The notes below the pieces were generated by a model. That model was not told the DNA's origin. It saw only the letters and a list, made by a program, of their open reading frames with translations, and ran no database searches. Positions 7,578-15,189 of a stretch of DNA of 37,583 bases are shown here, piece by piece (the stretch's first letter is position 1; each line of letters opens with the position of its first letter). The stretch is taken from positions 1-37,583 of the forward strand of contig JBCCQA010000042.1 in the NCBI GenBank assembly GCA_039024635.1. Direction: 5' to 3'. A program made the translations under genes and the position numbers. Source of the stretch: Kuafuiihalomonas sp039024635. GTDB taxonomy: Bacteria > Myxococcota > Kuafuiibacteriia > Kuafuiibacteriales > Kuafuiibacteriaceae.

Positions 7578-8978
7578 TCAGTACACGGGCTTCTGCTTCG
7601 GGGCCACGCCTTCGGGCCTCGCGGCTTCGAGGAGCGTGCTAGCCCGAGTCGTCCCGTCGGAGAGATCCTCCATGATTCGCTCAGCCAGAGCGGCCAGTGA
7701 TTCTTGCTCGACCGATCGTTTGGCCTCGGTCTCGGCGCCTTGGATGAGATCGAAGGCCACACGACCGTAGGCATCCCATCCTCGGCTGACGGGCTCGTGG
7801 CCCGAGCGGAGGGCGTACAGCACGTCCCAAAGCGACATGCTCTCCAGCGGTCGAGCCGGGACGAAACCTATCTCGTCGCCCTCCTCCGGCGTCACCTCCA
7901 GGAGAACACCCTGATGGACGAGCTCCTGAAGAACTTGATGGGCTACCCGAGGGGGGACTTTGGCATCATCGATAAGGGTTTGGGTGGGAGTGGGCCCCTG
8001 CTCGGAACGAAAGCGGACCGCAACAGCCAAGCTGACCTGGGCCGCCACCAGCTCCCGCTCCTTCTGGCTCACGCGACGCTCGGGTTCGTAAGTGCGTGCG
8101 CTCTGAACCGCGAAGGTAACGACTCCACCCAGCAGCGCTACGTTCCAAGACAGATAGACCCAGACGATGAAGAGAGGGATGGCCGAAAGCGATCCGTAGA
8201 TGGCGGAGTAGGTAATCGCGTTGGCGGCATAGCTGGCGTAGAGCTCTTGGGCGATCAACCACAGGCTCCCCCCGACGAGCCCGCCGACCAGCGCCGCCCG
8301 CCACCGAACCGTTGTGTTGGGCACGATGTGGTACATGAATCCGAAGAAGAGGCAGGTGAGCACCAGAGCCCCCACCCGACCCAGGACTCGAAATCCGATT
8401 ACCGCGTCCTCTAGGCTCCGCACCACGTCGTTGGCGGCAATGGCGGCCGTCATGGAGAAAGAGAGGCCGACCAGCACCGGGCCGACCGTGATCAGAGGCC
8501 AAAAAATCTGAAAACGCTCGAGCCAAGAGCGCCCTCGGCTCACGCCCCAGATGTCGTTGAAGGCACGTTCGATGTCGGCCACCAGGGCGATCACGGCGAA
8601 GAAGAGAAGAATGGTGCCGATGGCGCCGAGGGAGCCGGCGTTGGCTCCCTCGATGAACCCGTGCAGATGGTCCATGACCACGTCCTGCTGGCTCGGAATC
8701 AGGTTCCGTACGAGCAGGGCCTCCAGTTGAAGGCCGATCTGCTCCAGTCCTCCGAAGACCGTGAAGAGCGAAAAGGCGACCGCTAGCGCAGGCACGAGAC
8801 TCAGGAGGGTCACGTAGGTGAGGGCTGCGGCTCGCAGCTTGAGACGATCTCGCGCGAAGGCCGAGCCCACGACGAAGAGTATTCGGCAGGCGAAAACCAC
8901 GAGACGACCGAGACCTGCGGGAGCCTTCGCCGGCCAGTGGTCGACATGCCAGATGTCACGCAACCAAAAGCGCTTCAT
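7578..8978 (-). CDS. YihY/UPF0761 family inner-membrane protein with C-terminal winged-helix-like domain
   Basis: The protein is 466 residues from ATG 8978 (MKRFWLRDIW). The frame extends upstream, but the longer start would run close to the divergent gene at 9041 and adds nothing recognisable. Residues 1-300 carry about six membrane segments with family landmarks: LKLRAAALTYVTLLSLVPALA at 47-67, LVADIERAFNDIWGV around 132-145, and YGSLSAIPLFIVWVYLSW at 261-278. The family was once mislabelled ribonuclease BN; its biochemical role is not settled. Residues about 305-400 look like a winged helix (helix pair PTPTQTLIDDAKVPPRVAHQVLQ, then a wing), as in several proteobacterial YihY proteins. The last 60 residues are charged and helical. 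It is the first gene of the operon with sppA, which hints at an envelope function. Confidence 0.85.
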   Translation of the reverse strand: MKRFWLRDIWHVDHWPAKAPAGLGRLVVFACRILFVVGSAFARDRLKLRAAALTYVTLLSLVPALAVAFSLFTVFGGLEQIGLQLEALLVRNLIPSQQDVVMDHLHGFIEGANAGSLGAIGTILLFFAVIALVADIERAFNDIWGVSRGRSWLERFQIFWPLITVGPVLVGLSFSMTAAIAANDVVRSLEDAVIGFRVLGRVGALVLTCLFFGFMYHIVPNTTVRWRAALVGGLVGGSLWLIAQELYASYAANAITYSAIYGSLSAIPLFIVWVYLSWNVALLGGVVTFAVQSARTYEPERRVSQKERELVAAQVSLAVAVRFRSEQGPTPTQTLIDDAKVPPRVAHQVLQELVHQGVLLEVTPEEGDEIGFVPARPLESMSLWDVLYALRSGHEPVSRGWDAYGRVAFDLIQGAETEAKRSVEQESLAALAERIMEDLSDGTTRASTLLEAARPEGVAPKQKPVY

Positions 8979-9040
8979 TCTCGCAGCGATTGGGGCCACG
9001 GGGTGGACGATAAATAGGCCCTCGTCGATAGTCCAAGAAG

Positions 9041-10519
9041 ATGGAGGCCACCCTCGAGAGCCTGGCACGAGGGCGCGCCATGGAGCCGAGAGCCGCCGCG
9101 GCTTTGAGACGGCTCGTGGGTCGAGACATCAGCCTTGAGGGCCTGTCTCAGCTCTTTCAACCGAGTTTCCCAGGTGTTCAGCTCTTCGTGATCGAAGAAC
9201 GGGTCGCTCCCGACCAGGCGGTCGAAGTCGGCCTGGTCGGCGTATCACGATCGGGTCGGCCGGTGTGGACGGGAAGCCGGGCCTTCGTGCGGGGCCGGGA
9301 CGGCTCACTGGAGATTCACCGGGGATTCGACGTGGTTCATCCCGACTTTCAGTCTCGAAACATCACGACCGACGTGCTCCGCAACGAGCTGGAGATGCTT
9401 CGCATCTTCGACGCTGGCCCGTCGGCTCGGATCACCTTGGACGCTGAGGGCGTCGGTCGCTTCGTCTTCGCACTGCATGGATTTGGATTCGCGGACGCCA
9501 GCGAAGAAGGCCCGCCGCTTCGCAGTCATCGCGCCTTCGAGCCCGACGGAGATCGAGAACGACTGACCGAAGCAGCCCGGGTCCATGCCGAGCGCTGCGC
9601 CAAGGACCTCGGCGCAGGGAGGCTTGCGATTGAGGCCTTGGTGGAGCGCGTCGAGGTCTGTCGGACGCCCTGGTCCTTCGCCGCCCTCGACCTGGCCGAG
9701 ATGCCCCAGGCACCCGACGGCGCCCTTGGCGTGGGTGGCTTTGGCCGCTCCTTCCTCCTCCATCCCGATACGCCCAGCTGGAGGGGCGCTCTCCTTCTTC
9801 GAGACGCCGCCGCCTCCGAGGGGCATCGCTATAGAGACGCCAAGACCAGGAGCTCGGAGAAACGCCTGAGAGCAGAGCTCGAGGAGATCGCAGAGCGTCT
9901 GAAAGGGCAGGTCCGAGCGGAGCGGATTCGGGCCTTGCGACGTTTGAGTCTGATCGGACCACCAGAGTGGATCCCGGTCGTGAAGGAGCTGATGCAGAGT
10001 CCCGACCGTCGGGTGGCCGCCGTCGCCCGCCAGACCCATCGAACGATGGCCCTAAGCGAGCTCCCTCATCACATGCTGACCCACGGGATGAACGAAGAGG
10101 CCGACCCAGCCGAGCGAGGCCAGGTCCTTCGGATCCTGGCCGAGCATCATCCACGGCTTATGGATGCCCACGTCCCCATGCTCCGCATTCATCCAGACGC
10201 CCGGGTCCAGCGCTCCATCGTTCCCTTGGTGGCAGCCGAACCGGACCCCGGACCATCCCTCGCCGCCATGCTGGCCGCCAACCCGCTGAACGAGGAAGAG
10301 CCCCGACCAGGGTTGGCCGAGCTCCGTATTGAGCTCATCGAGCACCTGACCTCGCTTCGGGACCCGAGCACACTGCCCGTGATCATGGAGGCCTATCGAC
10401 GAAACCACCCGAGCGAACAGCTCGCCCTGTCCCGAGCGCTCGTTTCCTTCCCCGATCCGCGCGCTCAGCTCGTTCTGGCCGAGCTCCGCGTATCCTCCTC
10501 CAGCCCACCCATTCCCTGA
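9041..10519 (+). CDS. Hypothetical protein with possible GNAT-like N-terminal part and HEAT-like C-terminal repeats
   Basis: This 492-residue soluble protein starts at ATG 9041, 62 bases from the divergent yihY-like start. No signal peptide or membrane segment is visible. Residues about 45-160 form an alpha/beta region that includes RNITTDVLRNELEMLRIF and a strand-turn RFVFALHGFGFAD. This order vaguely recalls the acetyl-CoA fold of GNAT enzymes, where a similar 'GRYxWAxxGFDF' strand occurs, but no pyrophosphate-binding loop can be pointed to. Residues about 300-490 are repeated helical pairs of 30-40 residues (RIRALRRLSLIGPPEWIPVVKEL and later copies), which fits HEAT or armadillo-like repeats used for protein contacts. 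The function is unknown. The next gene encodes an MglA-like GTPase 67 bases downstream on the same strand, so a role in that pathway is possible. Confidence 0.7.
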   Translation: MEATLESLARGRAMEPRAAAALRRLVGRDISLEGLSQLFQPSFPGVQLFVIEERVAPDQAVEVGLVGVSRSGRPVWTGSRAFVRGRDGSLEIHRGFDVVHPDFQSRNITTDVLRNELEMLRIFDAGPSARITLDAEGVGRFVFALHGFGFADASEEGPPLRSHRAFEPDGDRERLTEAARVHAERCAKDLGAGRLAIEALVERVEVCRTPWSFAALDLAEMPQAPDGALGVGGFGRSFLLHPDTPSWRGALLLRDAAASEGHRYRDAKTRSSEKRLRAELEEIAERLKGQVRAERIRALRRLSLIGPPEWIPVVKELMQSPDRRVAAVARQTHRTMALSELPHHMLTHGMNEEADPAERGQVLRILAEHHPRLMDAHVPMLRIHPDARVQRSIVPLVAAEPDPGPSLAAMLAANPLNEEEPRPGLAELRIELIEHLTSLRDPSTLPVIMEAYRRNHPSEQLALSRALVSFPDPRAQLVLAELRVSSSSPPIP

Positions 10520-10586
10520 GCTCGACCGCCTCTCCAGGCCCTCGACTTGACGGCCCCTCCGGCCCGGACGAGACTCGTACTGGGCC

Positions 10587-11477
10587 ATGCCCACCTACAA
10601 CTACAAATCCCGCGAGCTGATCGCGAAGGTGGTCTACTACGGCCCCGGCCGCTGCGGAAAGACGACCAACCTCCAACAGGTACACGCCAAGATGCGTCCG
10701 GAGACCCGCTCCGACCTCTTGAGCGTCGCGACCGAAACGGACCGAACCATCTACTTTGACCTGCTCCCGCTCAACCTCGGGACCATCAGCGGAATGAAGT
10801 TCATGGTTCGGCTCTTCACCGTGCCGGGTCAGGTCTACTACAGCGAAACCCGCAGGCTGGTTCTAAAGGGTGCAGACGGCATCGTCTTCGTCGCCGACTC
10901 CCAAGACCACATGATGGACGAGAACAGGCAAAGCCTTCACGACCTCAAGACCAACCTCAAGGCCAACGGCCTGGACTTCGCATCGATCCCACTCGTCATG
11001 CAGTGGAACAAGCGGGACCTCCCCAAGCTGATTAGTGAGGCCGAGCTGGACGCCACCCTCAACGACCGTGGAATCAAGTCCATCCCCGCCGTCGCAGCCT
11101 CAGGGAATGGCGTGCTGGAGACCCTTCGAGGGATCACGCTGTCCGTCTTCAACCACATCAAGTCGGGCGGGAAAGCCCAGCCTTCAGCCCCCCGGACGGG
11201 CGGGCCCGCTCCAAGCTCCCGACCCGCGGCCGCGCCAGCGCCTGCGCCGGCCTCCTCGGGCCGAATTCAATCGGTTCCTCGCACGCCGCCCCCCAGCCCC
11301 AGAGAAGGTCCGTCTGCGGTCAAGGTCGACGCCAACATGATCATGGACGAGTTTCAGAACCTGGCCGTGATGCACTCGGAGCTGTCGGAACGGATGAATC
11401 GGGCTGAGACACAGTTGGCTCGCTTGTCAAAAGAGAATCAGGAAATTCGTGAGCTACTGACCCGACGAGGTGGCTGA
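10587..11477 (+). CDS. MglA-like small Ras-family GTPase with proline-rich linker and C-terminal coiled coil
   Basis: The 296-residue protein has an MglA-type GTPase domain (1-195) close to that of Myxococcus MglA: P-loop GPGRCGKT at 19-26, ETDRTIYFD switch region around 50-58, TVPGQ at 78-82 in place of the Ras DTAGQ, and NKRD at 141-144 for guanine recognition. MglA proteins switch between GTP and GDP forms at cell poles and control motility polarity with MglB-type GAPs and RomR. This paralogue differs by an added tail: an Ala/Pro/Ser-rich linker (about 196-250) and a heptad-like coiled coil (about 252-293, EFQNLAVMHSELSERMNRAE and on). Bacterial MglA proteins usually end after the GTPase domain, although tailed paralogues such as SofG are known. 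The start is ATG 10587. The stop overlaps the next gene by 8 bases. A pilT-type gene follows, which supports a polarity or pilus role. Confidence 0.92.
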   Translation: MPTYNYKSRELIAKVVYYGPGRCGKTTNLQQVHAKMRPETRSDLLSVATETDRTIYFDLLPLNLGTISGMKFMVRLFTVPGQVYYSETRRLVLKGADGIVFVADSQDHMMDENRQSLHDLKTNLKANGLDFASIPLVMQWNKRDLPKLISEAELDATLNDRGIKSIPAVAASGNGVLETLRGITLSVFNHIKSGGKAQPSAPRTGGPAPSSRPAAAPAPAPASSGRIQSVPRTPPPSPREGPSAVKVDANMIMDEFQNLAVMHSELSERMNRAETQLARLSKENQEIRELLTRRGG

Positions 11478-11841
11478 AGACCCGGCCTCCCGCTCCGCGC
11501 TTGCCAACGCTGCCGTCTTCGGTGAGCGTTTGTTCGTGAGCAAGGGACGCGAAGGTTGGGCCACCGCATTCGCCCGTCGTCCGCGCACCCCCCGCGACGA
11601 CGCGGACGTCATCGATCTCGTCCACCTTCCCAGCGGAACTCGACCTACACCGGTCGCCTACCTCGACTACGAAGAAATCGCTCGCTGCCGAGTCATGGAG
11701 TGCGAGCACTACCAGACCTGCTTGGCCTTCGCGGCAGAAGTGCGCTGGCGCTCCTTCCACTGCCGTCAGTGCCCCAAGAACCCGGACCGCCTCGGGACCG
11801 ACAAGCCCCCACCTGGAGGCACCGTGGTCCCTCTGCGCTAG
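11470..11841 (+). CDS. Small Cys-rich hypothetical protein coupled to the MglA-like gene
   Basis: This 123-residue protein starts at GTG 11470, inside the last codons of the MglA-like gene, so translation is probably coupled. The first 75 residues are unremarkable. Residues about 76-106 hold five cysteines and a histidine in a compact pattern: ARCRVMECEHYQTCLAF, then FHCRQCPKNP. The spacing C-x4-C-x4-C-x14-C-x2-C with a nearby His would suit a zinc site or a small iron-sulfur site; Zn is more likely because of the CxxCP ending. No signal peptide is present, so these are not expected to be disulfides. I do not recognise a named family. Its overlap with the GTPase gene suggests it acts with that GTPase, for example as a partner or adaptor. 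That is inference from position only. Confidence 0.72.
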   Translation: MAEDPASRSALANAAVFGERLFVSKGREGWATAFARRPRTPRDDADVIDLVHLPSGTRPTPVAYLDYEEIARCRVMECEHYQTCLAFAAEVRWRSFHCRQCPKNPDRLGTDKPPPGGTVVPLR

Positions 11842-11910
11842 GAGCCTGACCATCCTTCGGCCGTCCTATGGGAGTCGGCCCCAGACCCGTGCTAGCCTCC
11901 GCCGCGGAAG

Positions 11911-13086
11911 ATGGAGCTCAACGACATCCTGGCCGTCGCCATTCAGGGCGGCGCTTCGGACATTCACCTCAAGGCGGGACTCCCGCCGATGTTCCGAATC
12001 AACGGGAGCCTCGTCCCACTAAAGGACGGCAAGCGCATCGCACCCGAAGAGATGCAGCGGATGGCGCTCTCCATCATGAACAACTACCAGCGGGAGCGCT
12101 TCAAACAGTTCAACGAGCTAGACTTGGCCTACGGCGTTCCTGGCTTGGGTCGCTTCCGCGTCAACGTCTTCCAGCAGCGGGGGACGGTCGGCATCGTCCT
12201 TCGCGTCATCCCCTTCAAGGTTCAGTCCATCGATGAGCTCGGGCTGCCAGCGGTCCTAAAGACCATCGGGTTGGAAGAACGAGGCCTGGTGCTGGTCACG
12301 GGCACGACCGGCTCGGGCAAGTCGACGACCCTCGCCGCGATGATCGACCACATCAATACGCAGAAAACCGTTCACGTCATGACGGTCGAGGACCCCATCG
12401 AGTTTCTGATCCGGGACAAACGCTCAGTCATCAACCAGCGCGAAGTCGGAGTCGACACGATGTCTTTCTCATCCGCCCTGAAGTCTGCCCTACGCCAAGA
12501 TCCCGACGTCATCTTGGTCGGCGAGATGCGGGATCTGGAGACCATCGAAACGGCCCTTCTGGCCGCCGAGACCGGTCACCTCGTCATGTCGACCCTGCAC
12601 ACCCTGGATGCCACAGAGACCATCTCTCGCATTGTGTCCGTCTTCCCACCCCACCAGCAGCGGCAGATCAGGCTTCAGTTGGGTGCGACGCTGAAAGGCA
12701 TACTCTGCCAGCGTCTGGTCCCGACCAAAGATGGTCGAGGCAGAGTAGCCGCACTTGAGATCCTCCGAAACACGGCCCGTCTCCGAGAAATGATCGAGGA
12801 CAAGGACCGAACCAAGGAAATCGAGCAGGCCATCGCCGACGGAAACGTGAGCTACGGCATGCAGACCTTCGACCAAGCGCTGATGCAGCTGCTGAGCGCT
12901 GGGAAAATCACGGTAGACGAAGCCCTGCGACAGGCATCCAACCCCGGTAACTTCCGCCTCCGCATGAGCGGTGTCGAGTCGGCCTCCGACGGCAAGTGGG
13001 ACGGCTTTGAAGCCCAGGGCGCCAAGGACGCCCCCAGCGGGAGCGGCGGATCTCGGCCCGGCTCCTCGGGCCGAACGCGCAGTTGA
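11911..13086 (+). CDS. pilT: Type IV pilus retraction ATPase, PilT family
   Basis: This 391-residue hexameric ATPase drives disassembly of the type IV pilus at its cytoplasmic base. Landmarks in order: SDIHLKAGLPPMFRINGSL at 16-34, Walker A GTTGSGKST at 131-139, Asp box VEDPIEF at 159-165, Walker B VILVGEMRD at 200-208, and the His box TGHLVMSTLHT at 221-231. The C-terminal AIRNLIRE motif of classic PilT is altered to RLREMIED around residue 292-300, which fits a PilT paralogue (PilT2/PilU-like) rather than the main retraction motor. About 45 extra C-terminal residues rich in Gly, Ser and Arg follow the usual end. Start ATG 11911 has GGAAG right in front of it. It lies between the MglA-like/Cys-protein pair and recX, all on the same strand. 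Confidence 0.93.
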   Translation: MELNDILAVAIQGGASDIHLKAGLPPMFRINGSLVPLKDGKRIAPEEMQRMALSIMNNYQRERFKQFNELDLAYGVPGLGRFRVNVFQQRGTVGIVLRVIPFKVQSIDELGLPAVLKTIGLEERGLVLVTGTTGSGKSTTLAAMIDHINTQKTVHVMTVEDPIEFLIRDKRSVINQREVGVDTMSFSSALKSALRQDPDVILVGEMRDLETIETALLAAETGHLVMSTLHTLDATETISRIVSVFPPHQQRQIRLQLGATLKGILCQRLVPTKDGRGRVAALEILRNTARLREMIEDKDRTKEIEQAIADGNVSYGMQTFDQALMQLLSAGKITVDEALRQASNPGNFRLRMSGVESASDGKWDGFEAQGAKDAPSGSGGSRPGSSGRTRS

Positions 13087-13095
13087 GTCGGGCTC

Positions 13096-13536
13096 GTGAG
13101 CGAGGCCTGGGACCGGCTGCTACGCATCCTGACGGCGCGGTCCCATGGCCGGGCTGAGCTCCGTCAGAAGCTTCGTCTCAAAGGACATGAAGCGGAAGAG
13201 ATCGAAGCCTGTTTGGAAAAGGCAGAACGCCTACAGCTGCTGGAAGACGAGGCGTCCTTGGCGGCTCGTTTTGCGGCCGAGCTCAGGCGCAAACGAGGCA
13301 TGAGCCCCCTCCTCGCTCGGTCCAAGCTGATGAAGAGGGGGTTCGAGGGTGATGTCTCGGATCGAGCCATCAGGAAGGCCTTCGCGGATTGGGAGGCTCG
13401 GACTGAGGCCTTGGCCCTGCTCGAATCGGAACACGACCTTCAGCGCGGTGGACGTCGACTCACACGAAAGGGCTTTCCGACCGAAGACGTTCGGTGGGCG
13501 CTGCAACAGCTCGCTCACCAAGAGGACGACACATGA
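13096..13536 (+). CDS. recX: RecX-family regulatory protein
   Basis: This 146-residue basic helical protein matches RecX, which binds in the groove of RecA filaments and limits recombinase activity. Three-helix repeats are visible: LTARSHGRAELRQKLRLKGH near the start, a middle repeat with LLEDEASLAARFAAEL and KRGMSPLLARSKLMKRGF, and a third with LTRKGFPTEDVRWAL. The length is typical. Start is GTG 13096, nine bases after pilT; the stop overlaps the kinase start by four bases (ATGA). In most bacteria recX sits next to recA, but here recA lies about 20 kb away at 33567 and recX is embedded between pilT and a kinase gene. It is probably transcribed from the mglA-like/pilT promoter, so SOS control is not evident. 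Confidence 0.88.
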   Translation: MSEAWDRLLRILTARSHGRAELRQKLRLKGHEAEEIEACLEKAERLQLLEDEASLAARFAAELRRKRGMSPLLARSKLMKRGFEGDVSDRAIRKAFADWEARTEALALLESEHDLQRGGRRLTRKGFPTEDVRWALQQLAHQEDDT

Positions 13537-15170
13537 GGCACCCTGCACACAGCTCCTCACACGACGACCGGCCCTTTTCGGGAGCTCCGAGTTCGTCCAT
13601 GCTAACGGCCGATCCCGTGCTGAGCGCTCGAGACCCAAGCCGCAAGTATGAGGTGCTCCGAACCGTCAACCGGGGCGGCATGGGCGAGATCGCCATGGCC
13701 CGGGTCAAGGGAACCAAGGGCTTCGAGAAGCTGGTCGTGCTGAAGCGTCTACGCGCTGACGCCGAGCGTGAGGACCACATCGCCATGTTCGACGTCGAAC
13801 AGGAGGTGATGTCTCGCATCGAGCACCCAAACATCGTCAAGGTCTTTGATCAGCCGGTGGTCGAAGGCATCCCGTATCTCGCGATGGAGTACGTGCGTGG
13901 GCGAAACCTGGATCAGATGATCCGCTCCGCACAGCAGACCGAAGAACCCATTCCCTACGGCTACGCTTTGACCATGATCGCGGAGGTCCTCCGGGGGCTG
14001 GCCTTCGTTCACCGACTCAAGGACAGCGATGGTCGTGCGCTCGGCGTGGTCCACCAAGACATGACGCCCAGCAACGTGATGCTCTCCTTCTTCGGGGAGG
14101 TAAAGATCACCGACTTTGGGATTAGCTACGTCACGAGTCGAGATGGTGGTCTTCGAAAGGGAGTCCTCAAGGGCAAACCGCGCTACGTGGCCCCAGAGGT
14201 CTTGGCCGGCAAGCGCGTCAACAACCGAGCCGACATCTATGGCGTCGGCACCATTCTCTATGAGATCCTCAAAGGTCAGGCGCTCTTCGCCCGGAGCTCG
14301 GTCAAGGAGACCTTGGCGTCAGTAGCCCGCAACGAACTTCCCGATTTCTCGGCCGAGTTTCCCGAGCATGGTCCGGGCTTGGTCGACATCTTCAACCGCT
14401 CTTTGACGAAGGATCCCCAGGAACGCTACCGGACGGCGGAGGAGATGGCGGCCGACGTCCTCCATGAGCTGATGGCGCGCGGCGGCCCAGTGGCGCCGGC
14501 CAGTCTCGGCCTGCTGCTGCGTCGACTCTTCCGGGACGACCCCGATGTGCCCGAGATGGATCCCGCTTTCGAGGCAGCCCTGGTCGCGGGCGAAGTGAAG
14601 CCCGAGCAGGCCGAGCTCAAGCCCCGGGACCTGGACGAGACCCTGCGGGAGCTGGACCGCCTGCTGGGACCCACCGGTCAGTCCACCAGCCTCGACTTCT
14701 TCGAAGTTCCGGATGATGTCGGGGCCGAGCTTTCGGACATGTCGGACAACGATCCGTTCATGGCACTCACCCCCATCCCGGACTTCGTCTGGGACGCCAA
14801 AGATGAGGGTGAGCTGTTGGAGCGCGCTCGGGACGCCTTCAAAGAAACCCGGCCTCTCATCGAAAAGAAGACGGTCGAAGCCGTATCCGAGCCGAGCTTC
14901 GCAACCGAGGCCGGAACGCCCTCCATCGAGCTGCCCGACCCCCCCCCTCGCGCTCAGGGGGGAGAGTATTCGGTGGTGAAGAACCGGGGCCTTGGCGCGG
15001 AACCCATCTCTTCACCCCAGCTCAATCCTGCATCGAGCCCCAGCCACAAAACGCTCGACGCCCTGGACTCTCCGGGCGGCGAAAGCTTCTGGCTTGGGTT
15101 GGGACTGGGTGTGGTGGCGGGCGCGGGTGCGGGCGCCGCTCTGACCGCCTACATGGCCGGGATGTTCTGA
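13533..15170 (+). CDS. Hanks-type Ser/Thr protein kinase with C-terminal membrane anchor
   Basis: The protein is 545 residues from ATG 13533, which overlaps the recX stop as ATGA; the open frame extends 13 codons further upstream. The kinase domain spans about 38-310. Visible motifs are the Gly-rich loop NRGGMGE at 46-52, Lys71 in VVLKR, Glu91, catalytic loop HQDMTPSN at 174-181, DFG at 194-196 and APE at 220-222. The usual HRD arginine is Gln175, so this is a non-RD kinase that probably does not need activation-loop phosphorylation; Asp176, Asn181 and Asp194 are kept, so activity is expected. Residues 310-515 are acidic and low in predicted structure. A single hydrophobic segment (about 520-543, LGLGLGVVAGAGAGAALTAY) forms a C-terminal tail anchor, leaving the kinase in the cytoplasm. 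The substrate is unknown; the MglA-like/PilT/RecX neighbours are candidates. Confidence 0.92.
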   Translation: MRHPAHSSSHDDRPFSGAPSSSMLTADPVLSARDPSRKYEVLRTVNRGGMGEIAMARVKGTKGFEKLVVLKRLRADAEREDHIAMFDVEQEVMSRIEHPNIVKVFDQPVVEGIPYLAMEYVRGRNLDQMIRSAQQTEEPIPYGYALTMIAEVLRGLAFVHRLKDSDGRALGVVHQDMTPSNVMLSFFGEVKITDFGISYVTSRDGGLRKGVLKGKPRYVAPEVLAGKRVNNRADIYGVGTILYEILKGQALFARSSVKETLASVARNELPDFSAEFPEHGPGLVDIFNRSLTKDPQERYRTAEEMAADVLHELMARGGPVAPASLGLLLRRLFRDDPDVPEMDPAFEAALVAGEVKPEQAELKPRDLDETLRELDRLLGPTGQSTSLDFFEVPDDVGAELSDMSDNDPFMALTPIPDFVWDAKDEGELLERARDAFKETRPLIEKKTVEAVSEPSFATEAGTPSIELPDPPPRAQGGEYSVVKNRGLGAEPISSPQLNPASSPSHKTLDALDSPGGESFWLGLGLGVVAGAGAGAALTAYMAGMF

Positions 15171-15189
15171 GGCCCGGGACTCAGCACTA

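Noticed and set aside
5156..7774. Longer form of SppA starting at 7774
   Set aside because: The extra 70 residues are Arg/Pro/Ser-rich shadow of the yihY-like gene end and would bury the signal peptide that begins at 7564.
7704..8414. Long plus-strand frame opposite the yihY-like gene
   Set aside because: High G+C creates long antisense frames throughout the window; this one has no recognisable domain, while the opposite strand matches YihY throughout.
10520..10586. Sigma-70 promoter with TTGACG before the MglA-like gene
   Set aside because: TTGACG is present but no -10 box lies at 16-18 bases; the spacing to GTACTG is too long.
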